This document shows, one piece after another, positions 9,024-17,625 of a DNA stretch of 33,874 nucleotides. The notes under the pieces are model-generated. The model was not told where the DNA came from and made no database searches. It saw nothing but the letters and a program-made list of their open reading frames with translations. Source of the stretch: Actinomycetota bacterium. GTDB lineage: Bacteria; Actinomycetota; Acidimicrobiia; Acidimicrobiales; BP-101. Location of the stretch: assembly GCA_030838265.1 (NCBI GenBank), contig JAUTXA010000245.1:1-33874 (forward strand), read 5' to 3'. Both the position numbers and the translations under genes were made by a program. How positions within the stretch are numbered: position 1 is the first letter of the stretch; each line of letters opens with the position of its first letter.

Positions 9024-10049
9024 CTACGGGGCGGTGGCGAGGGCCTTGCGGGCCCGCTCGATGCCGTCGTCGTCGACATCGACGTGGGTGACGACCCGCA
9101 GGACTCCCGGGGCGATGGTGCCGGCGGCCACGCCCTCGCCCGCCAGGTGCGCGAGCACGGCGCCGGGATCCGGGTGCCGCCACGTCACCACGTTGGTCAG
9201 CACCTCGGCCGGGTCGAGGCCGGCGTCGGGCCAGCGCTCGGCGATGGCGTCGGCGAGCAGTCGGGCCTTGACGTGATCGTCGGCCAGCCGGTCGATCATC
9301 GACTCGAGGGCGACGAGGCCGGCGGCGGCGATGATGCCGGCCTGGCGCATGCCGCCGCCGAGGCGCTGGCGCTCGGCGCGGGCCGCGGCCATGACATCGG
9401 CGGGCCCGGCCAGCATCGACCCGACCGGCGCGGCCAGCCCCTTCGAGAGACAGCACATGACCGTGGTGGCCTCGGCGGCCATGGTGGCGGCGGGCACTCC
9501 GGTCGCCACCTCGGCGTGAAAGAGACGGGCCCCGTCGAGGTGGATAGGAAGGCGGGCCGCCTCGGTGACCGACCGCAGCCGGCGCAGCTCGTCGAGGGGC
9601 CAGCAGGCGCCGTTGGCCGGCATGTGGGTGTTCTCGATGCAGACCAGGCTCACCGCCGGGTAGTGGTGATGAGCGGCCTCGATGGCCCAGGCCACGGCGT
9701 CGGCGTCGATGACGCCGCGACTGTCGTCGACCGAGGTGAACTGCACGCCGGCGTTGCGACCCCCGGCGCCGTTCTCGTAGATGACGACATGGGCCCGCTC
9801 GGGCGCCACGACCGTCGTCGCCGGCTGGGCGAGCAGCCGGAGGGCGAGCTGGTTGCCCATCGTCCCGCTCGGGACGTAGAGGGCGGCCTCCTTGCCGACC
9901 CGTTCGGCGAAGGCGGCCTCGAGGGCGTTGACCGTCGGGTCCTCGCCATAGACGTCGTCACCCACCTCGGCGTCGGCCATCGCCTTGCGCATGGCGGGCG
10001 TGGGGCGGGTGACGGTGTCGGAGCGCAGGTCGACGGAGGCCTGAGGCAT
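9024..10049 (-). CDS. Low-specificity L-threonine aldolase / beta-eliminating lyase
   Basis: 'VDLRSDTVTRPTPAMRKAMADAEVGDDVYGEDPTVNALE', PLP-lysine region 'VMCCLSKGLAAPVGSML'. Confidence 0.92.
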   Translation of the reverse strand: MPQASVDLRSDTVTRPTPAMRKAMADAEVGDDVYGEDPTVNALEAAFAERVGKEAALYVPSGTMGNQLALRLLAQPATTVVAPERAHVVIYENGAGGRNAGVQFTSVDDSRGVIDADAVAWAIEAAHHHYPAVSLVCIENTHMPANGACWPLDELRRLRSVTEAARLPIHLDGARLFHAEVATGVPAATMAAEATTVMCCLSKGLAAPVGSMLAGPADVMAAARAERQRLGGGMRQAGIIAAAGLVALESMIDRLADDHVKARLLADAIAERWPDAGLDPAEVLTNVVTWRHPDPGAVLAHLAGEGVAAGTIAPGVLRVVTHVDVDDDGIERARKALATAP

Positions 10050-10067
10050 GGCGCTTACGCTACCGGC

Positions 10068-10868
10068 GTGGCCGACGTCGACGACTTGCTCAGCCTGGCC
10101 ACGACGACGGCCCATGACGCCGGGCGCCTTCTGCTCGACGGTCAGCGCCGGGCCCGGACCACGATCGAGACCAAGACCACGGCCACCGACATGGTCACCG
10201 AGATGGACCGGGCCGCCGAGGCCTCGATCCTGTCGGCCCTGACCTCGGCCCGACCCGACGACGGCTTCCTCGGTGAGGAGGGCACCGACCGCCCGGGGAC
10301 GACGGGGTTGCGCTGGGTCGTCGACCCCCTCGACGGCACGACCAACTATCTCTACGGCTTCCCGGCGTGGTCGGTCTCGATCGCCGTCGAGGACGGAGCG
10401 GGCGCCCTCGTCGGCGTGGTCCACGACCCCGTCCGCCACGAGACGTTCACCGCCGTGCGCGGGGCCGGGTCATGGTGCGACGGCCTTCGGCTCACCGCCG
10501 GACAGCCCGCCTCGCTGGCCGCATGCCTCGTCGGCACCGGCTTCGCCTACCAGGCCGATCGCCGGGCCTGGCAGGCAGCCGCCCTGGCCCACGTGCTGCC
10601 GCGCGTGCGCGACGTGCGGCGAGCCGGAAGTGCGGCTCTCGACCTGTGCTGGGTGGGGGCGGGCCGCCTCGACGCCTACTACGAGCGGGGCATCCAGCCC
10701 TGGGACTCGGCCGCCGGCCTGCTGGTGGCAACCGAGGCCGGCGCCGTGTCAGCACCGCTGCCCGCCGCCACCCTCCCCGAAGGTTTGGCCGTTGCCGCCT
10801 CGACGGTGGCCACCGACTTCTTCGCCCTCATCGCCAAGGCCGAGACCGAGGCCGACGCGGCGCGTTAG
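10068..10868 (+). CDS. Inositol monophosphatase family protein
   Basis: 'GEEG', 'WVVDPLDGTTNYLYGFPAWSVSIAVE', 'WDSAAGLLVATEAGAVSAP' IMPase motifs; start GTG 10068. Confidence 0.92.
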   Translation: MADVDDLLSLATTTAHDAGRLLLDGQRRARTTIETKTTATDMVTEMDRAAEASILSALTSARPDDGFLGEEGTDRPGTTGLRWVVDPLDGTTNYLYGFPAWSVSIAVEDGAGALVGVVHDPVRHETFTAVRGAGSWCDGLRLTAGQPASLAACLVGTGFAYQADRRAWQAAALAHVLPRVRDVRRAGSAALDLCWVGAGRLDAYYERGIQPWDSAAGLLVATEAGAVSAPLPAATLPEGLAVAASTVATDFFALIAKAETEADAAR

Positions 10869-11692
10869 AGGCCGAGGAAGAGTCGCGTGACGCGGTCCTT
10901 CACCATCGTCGGCGTGAGCTGCTCGACCAGGTTGAGGGCCTGGGCGTCGACGCCGACGAGGTAACGGGCCCGCGGCAGCCGGCTCTCGAGGGCGGAGGCG
11001 ATGACCTGGGCGCACCCCGCGGGGTCGCCCATGAAGCGCTCGATCAGGTGGGTCCCCTGCAACGACCGTCGATAGGCCGCCTCGAAGCGCGACCCGGCTC
11101 GCTTGGCGATGTCGCGCTCGGTGTCCTCCCAGATGTTGGTCTTGAAGCCACCGGGCTCGACCAGGACCACCCGGATGCCGCCGCCCGCCACCTCGATCCG
11201 CAGCGCGTCGGACAAGGCTTCGAGGGCGTGCTTGGCGCCCGAGTACCAACCCACGAAGGGGGCCGTGGTCCGTCCCGCGATCGAGGAGATGTTGATGATG
11301 CGACCCTCGCCGACCTCCCGCATCGCCGGCAGGGCGAGGCGGGCCAGCCGCATGGGGGCCATCACCATGGTGTCGATGAGGGCCTGCGCCTCGTCGTCGC
11401 CCACATCCTCGATCGCTCCGGTGAGGGCATAGCCGGCGTTGTTCACCAGGCCGTACAGCCGCAGCCCGCTCATGGCTCGCTCGCACTGCTCGGGGTCGGC
11501 CACGTCAAGGAGGATGGTGTGGACCTCGACACCGGCGTCGGCCGCCGCCTTGTGCACCACGTCGGCCTTGGCCTCGGAGCGCACGCTGCCGATGGAGCGA
11601 TAGCCGCGGCGGGCCACCTCGAGCACAGTGGCGAGCCCGATGCCGGAGTTGGCACCAGTGGTGAGGACGGCTTGGGCGCGACGGTCGGTCAT
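10865..11692 (-). CDS. SDR family NAD(P)-dependent oxidoreductase
   Basis: 'TTGANSGIGLATVLEVARRGY', 'NNAGYALTGAIED', 'GWYSGAKHALEALSDALRIE' (YxxxK). Confidence 0.92.
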   Translation of the reverse strand: MTDRRAQAVLTTGANSGIGLATVLEVARRGYRSIGSVRSEAKADVVHKAAADAGVEVHTILLDVADPEQCERAMSGLRLYGLVNNAGYALTGAIEDVGDDEAQALIDTMVMAPMRLARLALPAMREVGEGRIINISSIAGRTTAPFVGWYSGAKHALEALSDALRIEVAGGGIRVVLVEPGGFKTNIWEDTERDIAKRAGSRFEAAYRRSLQGTHLIERFMGDPAGCAQVIASALESRLPRARYLVGVDAQALNLVEQLTPTMVKDRVTRLFLGL

Positions 11693-11741
11693 GTCCTCAT
11701 CATTCCCGGTGCCGCGCCCACGCACCCATCTCGCCCTGTCG

Positions 11742-12245
11742 TCAGGTGGCGGTGGCGCACGACTCGAGGCCGATGGCGTTGGCCCGCTGGTTGAGCGAGG
11801 TCTGCAAGGAGCGGATGCGATCGGACGCGTCGAGGATCTTGTTGACGTCGTTCTGGGGGCCGGCTTCGACCTGGACGGTGAGGTTCCGCAAGAGGGCGTT
11901 GAAGAGGTCGTTGATGGCCAACATGTCGGGGCGGAGCGTCGGCGGCACGGGAATCGCCTCGATCTGCCGGACGTGAGGGCCCAGGACCTGGCGCAGCTGC
12001 TGGGCGTACAGGCCGGCGTCCTCGGATGTCGCTTTGGCCCCCGGCGCGGCGATGGTCGACACCAGGTTGGCGGCATCGGCGCAGATGCGGTTGACCTTGG
12101 CCTTGTACTGCTCCGGGGTGAGCTGGGCTGCGGTGCGCTTCGACTGGCACGCGGCCAATCCGCAGACGGCCAACGCCATGGCCACGGCCACGGCCGTCGA
12201 CCGTCGACAAGCCAAGGCCGCCCGCCTCGCTGTCGTCCACCTCAA
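11742..12245 (-). CDS. Putative lipoprotein, hypothetical
   Basis: Signal peptide with lipobox-like 'AVCGLAAC'; TTG start overlaps pfkA stop (TTGA). Confidence 0.65.
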   Translation of the reverse strand: MRWTTARRAALACRRSTAVAVAMALAVCGLAACQSKRTAAQLTPEQYKAKVNRICADAANLVSTIAAPGAKATSEDAGLYAQQLRQVLGPHVRQIEAIPVPPTLRPDMLAINDLFNALLRNLTVQVEAGPQNDVNKILDASDRIRSLQTSLNQRANAIGLESCATAT

Positions 12246-13270
12246 CCGAAGAAGACCTCGGCCACATGGACGAGGTCGGGGTCGACGGTCTTGAGCTGAC
12301 CGACGGCCGCCTCGAGGGTCACGCGCACGATCTGGCCTCCCTGGAGGGCGACCATCTGGTCAAAGGCACCGTCATGCACGGCGTCGATGGCGGCGACACC
12401 GAAGCGGGTCGCCAGCACGCGGTCAAACGCGGTCGGGGTGCCGCCCCGTTGGATGTGACCCAGGATGGTGACGCGGGTCTCGAAGCCGGTGCGCTTCTCG
12501 ATCTCCTCGGCCAGCACCGTGCCGATCCCGCCGCGGCGGACGTGGCCGAACGCGTCCTTCTCGCCCGAGGCCAGGGCGAGGGTGCCCTCCTTGGGCTTGG
12601 CCCCCTCGGCCACCACGACGATCGAGGCGAAGCGACCCTGCGAATGACGGCGCTTGAGGAAGTCGCACACCTCGTCGATGTCGAACTCCTCCTCGGGGAC
12701 GAGAACCTCGGCCGCGCCGCCGGCGATGCCGGCGTAGGTGGCGATCCAGCCCGCATGGCGACCCATGACCTCGCAGACCATGACCCGGTCGTGGGACTCG
12801 GCGGTGGTGTGGAGGCGATCGATGGCGTCGGTTGCGATCTGCACCGCGGTGTGGAAGCCGAAGGTCACCTCGGTGGCCGAGAGGTCGTTGTCGATGGTCT
12901 TGGGCACCCCGACGACCTTCACCCCCGAGGACTCGAGCTTGTGGGCGACCCCAAGGGTGTCCTCACCACCGATGGCGATCAGGGCGTCGACCTCGACACG
13001 CTTCAGGGTGGCGACGACCTCGTCGACCGCGCCGTCGAGCTTGTAGGGATTGGTGCGCGACGAGCCCAGGATGGTGCCGCCCTTGGGCAGGATGCCCCGG
13101 CAGGCCTCGACGTCGAGGGTCTGGGTGTTGCCCTCGATCACGCCCTTCCAGCCGTCGCGGAACCCGATAAGGCTGTCGCCATAGTGGCGTTCGGCCCGGC
13201 GCACCACGGCGCGGATGACGGCGTTGAGGCCCGGGCAGTCGCCGCCACCAGTCAGCACTCCCACTCGCAT
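12242..13270 (-). CDS. pfkA: ATP- or PPi-dependent 6-phosphofructokinase
   Basis: 'MRVGVLTGGGDCPGLNAVIRAVVRRAE', 'IGGEDTLGVAHKL', 'PKTIDNDLSATEVTFGFHTAV', 'EVMGRHAGWIA'; GGGGAG ribosome-binding site upstream. Confidence 0.93.
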   Translation of the reverse strand: MRVGVLTGGGDCPGLNAVIRAVVRRAERHYGDSLIGFRDGWKGVIEGNTQTLDVEACRGILPKGGTILGSSRTNPYKLDGAVDEVVATLKRVEVDALIAIGGEDTLGVAHKLESSGVKVVGVPKTIDNDLSATEVTFGFHTAVQIATDAIDRLHTTAESHDRVMVCEVMGRHAGWIATYAGIAGGAAEVLVPEEEFDIDEVCDFLKRRHSQGRFASIVVVAEGAKPKEGTLALASGEKDAFGHVRRGGIGTVLAEEIEKRTGFETRVTILGHIQRGGTPTAFDRVLATRFGVAAIDAVHDGAFDQMVALQGGQIVRVTLEAAVGQLKTVDPDLVHVAEVFFG

Positions 13271-13324
13271 TCGGGATCTCCCCAAGGTCGAAACCGGTAG
13301 GAACCGTTCAGCGTTGCGGCTCCT

Positions 13325-14389
13325 GTGCCGACAACCCTAGCGATGCCTCGCGCCCGCGCTTCCGTCGCCCTCGCCTGCCTCGTCGCCCTCGCGACCGTGG
13401 CCGCCGCGACGGGCTTTGGCGCGCCGGCGGCCGGGGCGGCGGGGGCGAGCGAGGCGCGAGTCGCGCGCCAGGCGTTGCTCCTGCGCATCGGGACCCTGAC
13501 CGACCGGCTCGACACGGCCCAAGCCGAGGTCTTGGCCGCCGAGCTTCGCCAGGACGGAGCCGAGCACGGCGTGCGGCTGGCCCGGGCCCAGATGAGGGAG
13601 CGGGCCGTCGCCGCCTACGTGTACGGCAAGGTGGGGGCCACGCCCCAGGCGGGCACCTCGGCCGTCTACCTCAATGTGGCGGTGCGCAAGGACCGGGCTG
13701 TCCTGGCCTCGGCCCAGAAGGCGATGGGCGAGGCCGACCGCCTGCGGGCGAGCAGCGAGCAGGCGCGCGACCACCTCCGCAACGACCAGGTCGAGCTGAG
13801 TCAGGCCCGGCGGCAGCTCGATGCCCTCGTGGCCGCCGACGACGCCCGCCGCGCCGCGGACCAGGAGGCCGCCGACGCGGCCCGAGCCCGAGCCATGGCC
13901 GCTCGATCGGCCGACCTGGCGGCGCAGCGAGGACGGTCGCTCGTCTCCATCCCCTCCGGCCCCGGCTACGCGCCGAGCCCGCTCGACCCCAACCTCATCA
14001 CCCCGCGCCACCGGGCCGCCACCCAGGCCCAGCTCGAGCTGATGGCGCGCTATCCGTTCGGGCCGCTCGCGGGCACCGGCGTGCCGTCCGGCCTCCGCGC
14101 CACGGGGCAGGTGTTGAGCGGCAAGGCCTCGTGGTACGGCCCCGGCTTCAACGGACGGGCCACGGCGAGCGGCGCCATCTACGACCAGGAGGCGTGGACG
14201 GCGGCCAGCCGCGACCTGCCGCTGGGCACCCTGCTCATCGTCTCCAAGGGCGATCGGCGCGTGCTCCTGCTGGTGAACGATCGCGGCCCCTACGTCTATG
14301 ACCGCATCCTCGACCTGAGCCACGGCGTCGCCACCTACCTCGGCGTCGGAGTCAACCAGGTCACTGCTGAGGTGGTGACCCCGCGCTGA
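13325..14389 (+). CDS. Secreted RlpA-like double-psi beta-barrel protein with N-terminal coiled coil
   Basis: Signal peptide, Ala/Arg-rich helical region, C-terminal '[67 protein letters not shown]'. Start GTG 13325 or ATG 13343. Confidence 0.85.
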   Translation: MPTTLAMPRARASVALACLVALATVAAATGFGAPAAGAAGASEARVARQALLLRIGTLTDRLDTAQAEVLAAELRQDGAEHGVRLARAQMRERAVAAYVYGKVGATPQAGTSAVYLNVAVRKDRAVLASAQKAMGEADRLRASSEQARDHLRNDQVELSQARRQLDALVAADDARRAADQEAADAARARAMAARSADLAAQRGRSLVSIPSGPGYAPSPLDPNLITPRHRAATQAQLELMARYPFGPLAGTGVPSGLRATGQVLSGKASWYGPGFNGRATASGAIYDQEAWTAASRDLPLGTLLIVSKGDRRVLLLVNDRGPYVYDRILDLSHGVATYLGVGVNQVTAEVVTPR

Positions 14390-14398
14390 CAGCAGACG

Positions 14399-14866
14399 TC
14401 AGCGGCGCTTGGGCTCGGTCGCCTTGGTGAGCAGGCCGACCTCGCGCTCGAAGTCCTCGGCGTCCTCGAAGCCCTTGTAGACGCTGGCGAACCGGAGGTA
14501 GGCGACGTCGTCGACCGTGCGCAGTCGCTCGAGAACGGCCCGGCCCACCACCTCGCTCGGAACCTCGGGCCCCTCGATGCGCACCAGCTCCTCGACGTCG
14601 GCGGCGAGGGCCTCCATCTGGTCGTCGCTCACCGGACGGTTCTTGGTGGCGGCCCGCAAGCCGGCGACCACCTTGGCCCGGTCGAAGCCCTCGCGGTGGC
14701 CGCTGCGCTTGACCACGACGAGGGGCGCCTCCTCGACCCGCTCGAACGTGGTGTAGCGCCGGCCACAGGCCAGGCACTCGCGACGGCGCCGGATCGCCCC
14801 ACCGTCATCGGCGGTGCGGGAGTCGACGACCTTGTCGTCCTGACTCGCACACCACGGGCACCGCAC
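14399..14866 (-). CDS. nrdR: Transcriptional repressor NrdR
   Basis: '[45 protein letters not shown]' zinc ribbon plus ATP-cone '[22 protein letters not shown]'. Confidence 0.97.
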   Translation of the reverse strand: MRCPWCASQDDKVVDSRTADDGGAIRRRRECLACGRRYTTFERVEEAPLVVVKRSGHREGFDRAKVVAGLRAATKNRPVSDDQMEALAADVEELVRIEGPEVPSEVVGRAVLERLRTVDDVAYLRFASVYKGFEDAEDFEREVGLLTKATEPKRR

Positions 14867-14907
14867 GCCGCGACCGTACCCGAGGGTGCGGCCCCGATCG
14901 GCCCCGA

Positions 14908-15294
14908 TCAGTCGAGGTGCAGGCGGGTGCCCGGGACCAGGACGGCGCCGCGGAGCTGGGCCTGGAGGCGGTCGACCAGGGGCCGGATGTCGCCCGAGGG
15001 CTGCACCCGCCGGGCGATGGCCCAGACCGTGTCGCCCGCCTGCACGACGTAGGTGGTGGCGCCGATGGGCTGGGTGGCAGGCGCCGGCGACCCAGGAGCG
15101 GAGAGGGGTCCGCTCCTGAGCCAGGCCGGCGCGGCCCGCAGCCCGAGGACGAGGCCGGCTGCGAGCACGAGGGCGGCGACCCGGCGCCGCCAGTAGACGA
15201 AGCGCATGGGCTGCCGGGCCCGGCCCCCTGCGACCAGGCGCAGGGCCGGCCGAGCGGTGGTGTGCTGCCTGTTCGGGTAGGCGATGGCGGCCAT
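14908..15294 (-). CDS. LysM-domain protein divergent from lexA (positional analogue of ChiZ/Rv2719c and YneA)
   Basis: Start ATG 15294 with AAAGGA ribosome-binding site; one TM segment; C-terminal 'TTYVVQAGDTVWAIARRVQPSGDIRPLVDRLQAQL' LysM; shares LexA-box-bearing intergenic region with lexA. Confidence 0.85.
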   Translation of the reverse strand: MAAIAYPNRQHTTARPALRLVAGGRARQPMRFVYWRRRVAALVLAAGLVLGLRAAPAWLRSGPLSAPGSPAPATQPIGATTYVVQAGDTVWAIARRVQPSGDIRPLVDRLQAQLRGAVLVPGTRLHLD

Positions 15295-15351
15295 GGCTGT
15301 CCTTTCCTTCAAGCTTCCTTCACCCTGATCGTTCCCACTTCGGATCACTTT

Positions 15352-15365
15352 GGAACGGGTGTTCG
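15352..15365. promoter_or_regulatory. LexA (SOS) box 1
   Basis: GGAACGGGTGTTCG versus actinobacterial/Bacillus-type consensus CGAACnnnnGTTCG (1 mismatch). Confidence 0.8.
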
Positions 15366-15380
15366 GCCACTACCCAACCA

Positions 15381-15394
15381 CGAACGAACGTTCC
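15381..15394. promoter_or_regulatory. LexA (SOS) box 2
   Basis: CGAACGAACGTTCC (1 mismatch to CGAACnnnnGTTCG). Confidence 0.85.
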
Positions 15395-15410
15395 CCGTCA
15401 AGGGGAAGTT

Positions 15411-15424
15411 CGAACGAATGTTTG
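15411..15424. promoter_or_regulatory. LexA (SOS) box 3
   Basis: CGAACGAATGTTTG (matches CGAACnnnnGTTYG). Confidence 0.88.
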
Positions 15425-15458
15425 CCACCGGTCGACCGACCTGGTACGTTCCCTGCCT

Positions 15459-15472
15459 GGAACAGACGTTCG
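15459..15472. promoter_or_regulatory. LexA (SOS) box 4
   Basis: GGAACAGACGTTCG (1 mismatch to CGAACnnnnGTTCG). Confidence 0.8.
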
Positions 15473-15531
15473 TCATCTACGTCGGCCGAAATCGGTCGCA
15501 CGAGGCAGCCGAGAGGCAAAGGGGAGGCACC

Positions 15532-16161
15532 GTGACCGAGACGCTCACCGGGAAGCGGCGGGAGATCCTGGACTTCATCGAGACCCACATGCGCGAGCGC
15601 GGCTACCCGCCGTCGGTCCGCGAGATCGGCACGGCCGTCGGCCTGGCCTCCCCGTCCACCGTGCACTCCCACCTCGCCACCCTCCAGAAGCAGGGCTACC
15701 TCAGGCGGGACCCGACCAAGCCCCGCGCCATCGAGGTGCACTTCGACCCGTCGTCGGGTGGCGTCGCAGAGCGCCGTCCCGTCCGCCACGTGCCGTTGGT
15801 GGGCGACGTGGCGGCTGGCACCGACGTCCTGGCCCAGGAGAACGTCGAAGAGGTCTTCCCCCTGCCCGAGGACTTCACCGGCGACGGGCAGCTGTTCATG
15901 TTGCGGGTGCGCGGTGACTCGATGATCGAGGCCGGCATCATGCCGGGCGACTACGTGGTCGTGCGCCAGCAGGCCGAGGCCCGCAAGGGCGAGATCATCG
16001 TGGCCGGCATTCCGGGCGACGAGGCGACGGTCAAGACCTTCAGCCGCGTGGGCAACAAGATCGTGCTCCTCCCCTCGAACTCCCGCCTCTCCCCCATCGA
16101 GCTCGACCCGGCCGACGTCACCATCTACGGCAAGGTCGTCACCGTCCTGCGCCGCACCTGA
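15532..16161 (+). CDS. lexA: SOS repressor LexA
   Basis: GTG start after GGGGAGG; wHTH 'KRREILDFIETHMRERGYPPSVREIGTAVGLASPSTVHSHLATLQKQGYLRRDPTKPRAIEV', A-G cleavage site 'GDVAAGTDV', Ser 'VRGDSMIEAGI', Lys 'DEATVKTF'. Confidence 0.98.
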   Translation: MTETLTGKRREILDFIETHMRERGYPPSVREIGTAVGLASPSTVHSHLATLQKQGYLRRDPTKPRAIEVHFDPSSGGVAERRPVRHVPLVGDVAAGTDVLAQENVEEVFPLPEDFTGDGQLFMLRVRGDSMIEAGIMPGDYVVVRQQAEARKGEIIVAGIPGDEATVKTFSRVGNKIVLLPSNSRLSPIELDPADVTIYGKVVTVLRRT

Positions 16162-16192
16162 TCCCGGCCTGAGGCGACGGTCGCTCGGTCCG

Positions 16193-17593
16193 TCAGCCGG
16201 CCCGCGAGGCGCGGGCTCGCTGCCACGTGAGGCGGGTGACATAGCCCACGCCGATCAGCCCGCCGAGGGCCACCACGCTGAGGACGAAGCCGCCGACGGT
16301 CGGGCCGTGCCCCTCACCGGCGGGGCGAAGCTTGTCACCGCCGACGTCGAGGGCGATCTTGGGCGTGGCCGAACGCGGCGTGCCGCCGGAAGAGCCGGTG
16401 GGCGACGGGCCGGTCGACGAACCCGACGCCGATGAAGAGCCGGACCCGGAGCCAGCGCCGCCGCTGGACGACCCTGACGCCTGGCTGGCGCCGGACGAAC
16501 CCTGCTTCCCGCTCGAGCCCGACCCGCCGCCGCCCCCCGAGCCCGAGCCACCGCCGGTCGTCCCTCCGCCCGGGCCGGCCGACGCCCCCATGGCCTTGGC
16601 CAGGTCGAGTCGGCCCTTGCAGCCCGAGCCGCACGAGGCCGGGGCCAGGGTCGACAGGATGCGATTGACCACCTGATCGCGGGAGAGGCCGTGCGACATC
16701 AGGGCGGCCGCCGCTCCCGAGACGAAGGGGGTCGCCATCGACGTGCCCTCGAGCCAGGCGTACCGGTTCTGGGTGTAGGTCGACAGGATGCAGCCCCCCG
16801 CCGGGGACCCGTTGCAATCGGCCTTGCCGTTGGCGCTGACGTCGCCGCCGGGGGCGGCGAGGCCCCACTTGGCGCTCCCCACCTGGCTGGCGTAGCCGGC
16901 CCGGTTGTCCTGCTGGTTGGTCGCCGTCACCACCAGAGCGTCGAGGTTGCCGTAGTCGGTCGATCCCAGCAGGGTGTTGGCCGCGTTGCCGGCGGCGATG
17001 ACGGCGATGGCGCCGTGGCTGTAGGCGTATTCGATGCCGGTGCCGAGGCTGCTCCCCAACACGTCGGCCACGACCGTGTTGTTCTCACCCAGGCTGAGGT
17101 TGACGACCTTGGCACCGTGGTCGACCACCCACTCGACGCCGGCGTTGATGTCGTTGACGCTGGCGGTCGGGTTGCCACTCGAGTCCTTGGTGAAGACGGC
17201 GGCCGCCAGCAGGCGGGCGTCGGGTGCCGCGCCGGCTCCCCCCTTGCCGTTGTCGCCGATGGCGGCGGCGATGCCGGCCACGTGGGTGCCGTGGCCGTCG
17301 ATGTCGGCGCCCGACCCCTGGCACTTCGAGGGGGCCCCGCCCGTGCCGACACAGCGGGTGTTGCCCAGCAGGTGGCCGGCCAGATCCTCGTGGCCCAGGT
17401 CGACGCCCGTGTCGACCACGCCGATGGTCACCCCTGCCCCGCGCCCCAGCGTCCACGCCGCCGGCGCCCCGATCTTGGCCAGGCCCCACTGCCGGGACAG
17501 GTACGGGTCGTCAGCCGCCCGGGCCGGGCCGGCGGCGACCGGCGCCGCGGCCAGTGACAGGCCCAGGGCGAGCAGCAGGCGGGTCCGGCGCAC
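16193..17593 (-). CDS. S8 (subtilisin-like) serine protease with Gly/Ser linker and C-terminal TM anchor, mycosin-like architecture
   Basis: Signal peptide; catalytic 'VTIGVVDTGVDLGHEDL' (Asp), 'DGHGTHVAGIAAAIGDN' (His), 'LEGTSMATPFVSGAAAALM' (Ser); low-complexity GS linker; 'GFVLSVVALGGLIGVGYVTRLTW' TM. Confidence 0.92.
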   Translation of the reverse strand: MRRTRLLLALGLSLAAAPVAAGPARAADDPYLSRQWGLAKIGAPAAWTLGRGAGVTIGVVDTGVDLGHEDLAGHLLGNTRCVGTGGAPSKCQGSGADIDGHGTHVAGIAAAIGDNGKGGAGAAPDARLLAAAVFTKDSSGNPTASVNDINAGVEWVVDHGAKVVNLSLGENNTVVADVLGSSLGTGIEYAYSHGAIAVIAAGNAANTLLGSTDYGNLDALVVTATNQQDNRAGYASQVGSAKWGLAAPGGDVSANGKADCNGSPAGGCILSTYTQNRYAWLEGTSMATPFVSGAAAALMSHGLSRDQVVNRILSTLAPASCGSGCKGRLDLAKAMGASAGPGGGTTGGGSGSGGGGGSGSSGKQGSSGASQASGSSSGGAGSGSGSSSASGSSTGPSPTGSSGGTPRSATPKIALDVGGDKLRPAGEGHGPTVGGFVLSVVALGGLIGVGYVTRLTWQRARASRAG

Positions 17594-17625
17594 CCCACCA
17601 TGCTGGCACCCGCGGGCGGCCTCGC

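Noticed and set aside
9084-10067. N-terminal extension of the inositol monophosphatase ORF
   Set aside because: Antisense to threonine aldolase; composition is not protein-like and GTG 10068 begins the conserved domain.
12266-13300. 344-aa plus-strand ORF opposite pfkA
   Set aside because: Antisense artefact of high GC; no recognisable motif, while pfkA is unambiguous.
16164-16200. Possible bidirectional terminator between lexA and the S8 protease (CCGGCCTGA...TCAGCCGG)
   Set aside because: Stem is short, bulged and overlaps the protease stop; too weak to list as a feature.
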